16,324 nt of DNA from GCA-002282575 sp964646525 (GTDB taxonomy: Bacteria > Pseudomonadota > Gammaproteobacteria > Thiomicrospirales > Thiomicrospiraceae), in assembly GCA_964646525.1 (NCBI GenBank), contig CAZYER010000035.1:1-16324 (forward strand), read 5' to 3'. Positions within the stretch are counted from its first letter, which is position 1. Each line of letters begins with the position of its first letter. The position numbers were made by a program, and so were the translations under genes. This document shows, one piece after another, positions 13,535 to 16,324 of this stretch. The notes under the pieces were generated by a model. That model saw only the letters and a program-made list of their open reading frames with translations. It had not been told where the DNA came from and ran no database searches.

Positions 13535-16268
13535 CATCCCAATTCGTTCCTTGTCCCACTTCAACCACCAGCGGCACACTCAGTTGTGCCGCTTGTTCCA
13601 TACACGCTTTAAGGGCAACAGCAACGTGTGCGCAGTCGGCGTCGGGCACTTCTAACACCAATTCATCATGTACTTGCATAATCAACTTGGCTTGTGGGCA
13701 GTGGTTGTGCAGCCAGTCATTGACGCGAATCATCGCCAGTTTAATCAGGTCAGCGGCTGAGCCTTGCAAAGGTGCATTAATCGCCGTGCGTTCGGCATAG
13801 GCACGCACAGCGGCATTTTTGGCATGAATGTCGGGTAAATACAGGCGACGATGAAAAATGGTTTCAACATAGCCTTGCGCCTTAGCTGTGGCTTTGGCTT
13901 GTTCCATGTAGGCGGCGACACCTGGGTAACGGGCAAAATAGGTATCAATATAGTGCTGAGCGATTTTACGTTCTACACCGAGTTGTTTTGCCAGTCCAAA
14001 GGCACTCATGCCATAAATCAATCCAAAATTGACCGCTTTGGCAGCACGGCGTTGCTCTTTCGTCACTTCGACTAAGGGCATATCAAACACTTCAGCAGCG
14101 GTGGCGGTATGCACGTCGATATTATTGGCAAAGGCATTCAGTAGGGTCGCATCTTGTGATAAATGAGCCATTAAGCGCAATTCGATTTGCGAATAGTCGG
14201 CAGCGAGTAGTTGATGTCCCGTTTCGGCAATAAAGGCTTTGCGAATGCGTCGTCCTGCTTCATTACGCACGGGAATGTTTTGTAGGTTAGGGTCGGAAGA
14301 AGATAAGCGCCCCGTGGCGGTTACCGCCTGATGAAAGCTGGAATGGACACGTCCTGTTTGCGCTTGAATGTGATTCGGTAGTGCGTCTAAGTAAGTCGAT
14401 TTCAACTTACTTAAACTGCGATACTCTAAAATGACGGCGGGTAGTTCGTAGGTTTCGGCCAATTGTTCCAGTACTTCTTCATTGGTAGAAGGTTTGCCAC
14501 CAGGGGTTTTTTTCAGTACGGGCAAGCCCATTTTTTCAAATAAAATAACCGCAAGTTGACTGCTCGAACCCAAGTTGAATACTTGCCCTGCCAGATTGTG
14601 TGCACGCAGCTCCAAATGACTAATGTCATCGGCCATTGCAGCGGATTGCTCCATCAACGCGGTGGTATCGATTTTTACGCCTGTGCGTTCCATCGCGCCA
14701 ATAATAGGCATCAGCGGGCGCTCGATGGTTTGGTAAAGCTGTTTCAATTCGGGGGTTTCTGTCAGGGTTTGCGCAAAGCGCTGATGCAAGGCATGAGTGA
14801 CTGCCACATCTTCACAGGCATAGGGAGCGGCAATATCCAGTGCGATGTCGGCAAAGTTCAGTTGTGCTTTGCCCTTGCCTGCGATGTTTTCAAAAGTGGT
14901 AGTAGTATGATCGAGGTAATACTGCGCTAAATCGTCCATATTATGACGGCTGGCAGTGGCATTGACGATATAGGATTCCAGCATCGAATCGTCACAAGTT
15001 CCCGCCAAGGTGATGCCGTGATTGAGCAGAATGTGACGATCGTATTTGAGATTGTGCCCCAGTTTGGGTAGCTGCGTGTCTTCTAATAGGGGTTTAATAG
15101 AGTCAAGTGCTGAATCCATCGGTAGTTGTGCAGTATCCGCCAAGCCTGTGTGTGCGAGTGGGGCGTAGCCAGAGCCGAGCGAAGGGCTAAATAAGGCAAT
15201 ACCAACAATGCGGCTATCGAAGGCGTTCAATCCCGTGGTTTCTAAGTCGAAGCATAAGCAAGCTTCCTGCTGGACGGTGATTAACCAGTGTTGCCAAGTG
15301 GCTAGGTCGGTAATCAGCTGGCAAGAAGGCAAACTAAAGTTGCTGACTTTGGTTATTGGCGTGCTGGGTGTCGTAGCTGAATCATCCAATAAAGAGGGTT
15401 GGCTGGCGCTTAACCAACCAAATTGCATCAGTAGTGCTTGTACCCGCTTTAAGTTGAGTCTTTGCAGTTCGTTGCGCAAGGCGGCTTGATCGATGGGGGC
15501 GATTGACAGTTCGTTCCATTGCAAGGGGAGTTCACAATCGCGCTTGGTGATGACAAGCTGTTGAATGAGAGGGAATTGCTCCGCTGCCGCCAAAATGTTC
15601 TGGGCTGTACGGGTGCGCTGCCCTTTCATTGCTTCGACAATGCCGCTGAGCGTACCGTGGGTGCGTAGCAGTTTGGCAGCGGTTTTTTCGCCCACGCCAT
15701 CAACCCCTGGGATGTTGTCCGACTTATCACCTACCAGTGTTAGCCAATCAACAATGCTATCAGGTGGCACACCAAATTTATCGGTGACGGCAGCAGGGGT
15801 GAGTAGTTTGTTTTTCATGGTGTCGATAATACGTACCTGCTCATTCACCAATTGGCAGAGGTCTTTATCACCAGTGGCAATCACCACTTCTTGTCCGTTG
15901 GCACTGGCCTGTGTCGCGAGAGTGGCAATGACATCGTCGGCTTCAATACCAGGAATCACTAATAGCGGTAATCCCATTAAGGTAACCAGCTTGTGTAGGG
16001 GTTCAATTTGCGCGCGCAATTCATCGGGCATGGGTGATCGATGCGCTTTGTAGTCTGGAAAGAGCTCATGACGAAAGTTTTTGCCCTTGGCATCGAAAAT
16101 CATTGCCACACCGCTGGGTTGGTAGTCATGAATGAGCGTTGCGACCATCGACAAGACACCATGAATAGCGTTCACTGGTGTGCCATCGGGTGCGTTGAGC
16201 ATGGGAACGGCATGAAAAGCACGGTAAAAAAAGGAGTTGGCATCGATTAACAATAAAGGCGCTGACAT
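13524..16268 (-). CDS. polA: DNA polymerase I
   Basis: ATG 16268 is chosen because the product then begins MSAPLLLIDANSFFYRAFHA, aligned with the start of known Pol I; the frame is open to TTG 16304 but those 12 residues are not conserved. The 914-residue enzyme has three domains. The 5'-3' exonuclease (about 1-290) shows D9, GIEADDVIA (108-116), TGDKD (132-136) and GDKSDNIPGVDGVGEKTA (180-197). The 3'-5' proofreading domain (about 320-520) keeps D341 and E343 in DLETTGL, D410 in NLKYD, and Y483 with D487. The polymerase domain (about 530-914) has motif A DYSQIELRL (D691), motif B RRAAKAVNFGLIYG (740-753) and motif C QVHDELVLE (865-873). All active sites look intact, so it should fill gaps, remove RNA primers and proofread. 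Upstream, only 56 bp is visible and no clear promoter was assigned. Confidence 0.97.
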   Translation of the reverse strand: MSAPLLLIDANSFFYRAFHAVPMLNAPDGTPVNAIHGVLSMVATLIHDYQPSGVAMIFDAKGKNFRHELFPDYKAHRSPMPDELRAQIEPLHKLVTLMGLPLLVIPGIEADDVIATLATQASANGQEVVIATGDKDLCQLVNEQVRIIDTMKNKLLTPAAVTDKFGVPPDSIVDWLTLVGDKSDNIPGVDGVGEKTAAKLLRTHGTLSGIVEAMKGQRTRTAQNILAAAEQFPLIQQLVITKRDCELPLQWNELSIAPIDQAALRNELQRLNLKRVQALLMQFGWLSASQPSLLDDSATTPSTPITKVSNFSLPSCQLITDLATWQHWLITVQQEACLCFDLETTGLNAFDSRIVGIALFSPSLGSGYAPLAHTGLADTAQLPMDSALDSIKPLLEDTQLPKLGHNLKYDRHILLNHGITLAGTCDDSMLESYIVNATASRHNMDDLAQYYLDHTTTTFENIAGKGKAQLNFADIALDIAAPYACEDVAVTHALHQRFAQTLTETPELKQLYQTIERPLMPIIGAMERTGVKIDTTALMEQSAAMADDISHLELRAHNLAGQVFNLGSSSQLAVILFEKMGLPVLKKTPGGKPSTNEEVLEQLAETYELPAVILEYRSLSKLKSTYLDALPNHIQAQTGRVHSSFHQAVTATGRLSSSDPNLQNIPVRNEAGRRIRKAFIAETGHQLLAADYSQIELRLMAHLSQDATLLNAFANNIDVHTATAAEVFDMPLVEVTKEQRRAAKAVNFGLIYGMSAFGLAKQLGVERKIAQHYIDTYFARYPGVAAYMEQAKATAKAQGYVETIFHRRLYLPDIHAKNAAVRAYAERTAINAPLQGSAADLIKLAMIRVNDWLHNHCPQAKLIMQVHDELVLEVPDADCAHVAVALKACMEQAAQLSVPLVVEVGQGTNWDEAK

Positions 16269-16324
16269 GGGCGTTTTCTCTAGCAATAAGGGGATGGTTA
16301 ACAAACCAAATGAAGGGCTATTAT

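Noticed and set aside
1..16324. CRISPR arrays, tRNA or rRNA genes, prophage or toxin-antitoxin genes
   Set aside because: No regularly spaced repeats, RNA gene signatures or matching small gene pairs were seen on either strand.

Overview
The window looks like chromosomal DNA of a sulfur-oxidising gammaproteobacterium with a Gram-negative envelope. The clues are flavocytochrome c sulfide dehydrogenase genes (fccA, fccB), a TonB-ExbB-ExbD-HemP iron/haem uptake cluster, a type I secretion operon, TolC-like and Tat-dependent lipoprotein genes, and a proofreading DNA polymerase I. Genus cannot be fixed from the sequence alone. Coding density is high. Most genes are ordinary family members; no wholly new multi-gene system was recognised, but several local oddities deserve a check.

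Layout. (1) 1-3223, plus strand: the 3' end of a PrtD-type ABC exporter, a HlyD/PrtE-type membrane fusion protein interrupted by one in-frame TGA, and a TolC/PrtF-type outer membrane protein, all overlapping at their start/stop codons. This is a type I protein secretion operon whose cargo gene is not in view. (2) 3244-5849, minus strand: FbpB-like permease and FbpC-like ATPase of a ferric iron ABC importer. They are divergent from (3) 5986-8985, plus strand: fbpA (periplasmic Fe3+ binding protein), tonB, exbB, exbD and hemP, tightly packed. The 136-bp divergent spacer holds two Fur-box-like sites and a pair of overlapping opposed promoters, so the whole iron block is probably one Fur-controlled divergon.

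(4) 8986-9401: a spacer with an apparent N-terminal transposase remnant on the minus strand and a very AT-rich stretch that probably carries the fccA promoter. (5) 9402-11002: fccA (monohaem cytochrome c) and fccB (flavoprotein with three conserved cysteines, here with a twin-arginine plus lipobox leader). (6) 11003-11268: a ~110-bp imperfect palindrome, then a clear rho-independent terminator. (7) 11269-12375: a TakP/DctP-type TRAP solute-binding protein, also with a Tat-lipoprotein leader and without TRAP membrane subunits beside it. (8) 12392-13519: a WecA/MraY-like polyprenyl-phosphate sugar-1-phosphate transferase, convergent with (9) 13524-16268, minus strand: polA.

How it fits together: region 2-3 brings Fe3+ across the inner membrane (FbpABC) and energises outer-membrane siderophore/haem receptors (TonB-ExbBD). 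FccAB oxidises sulfide in the periplasm and passes electrons to c-type cytochromes, a pathway with high iron and haem demand, though the two blocks look separately regulated.
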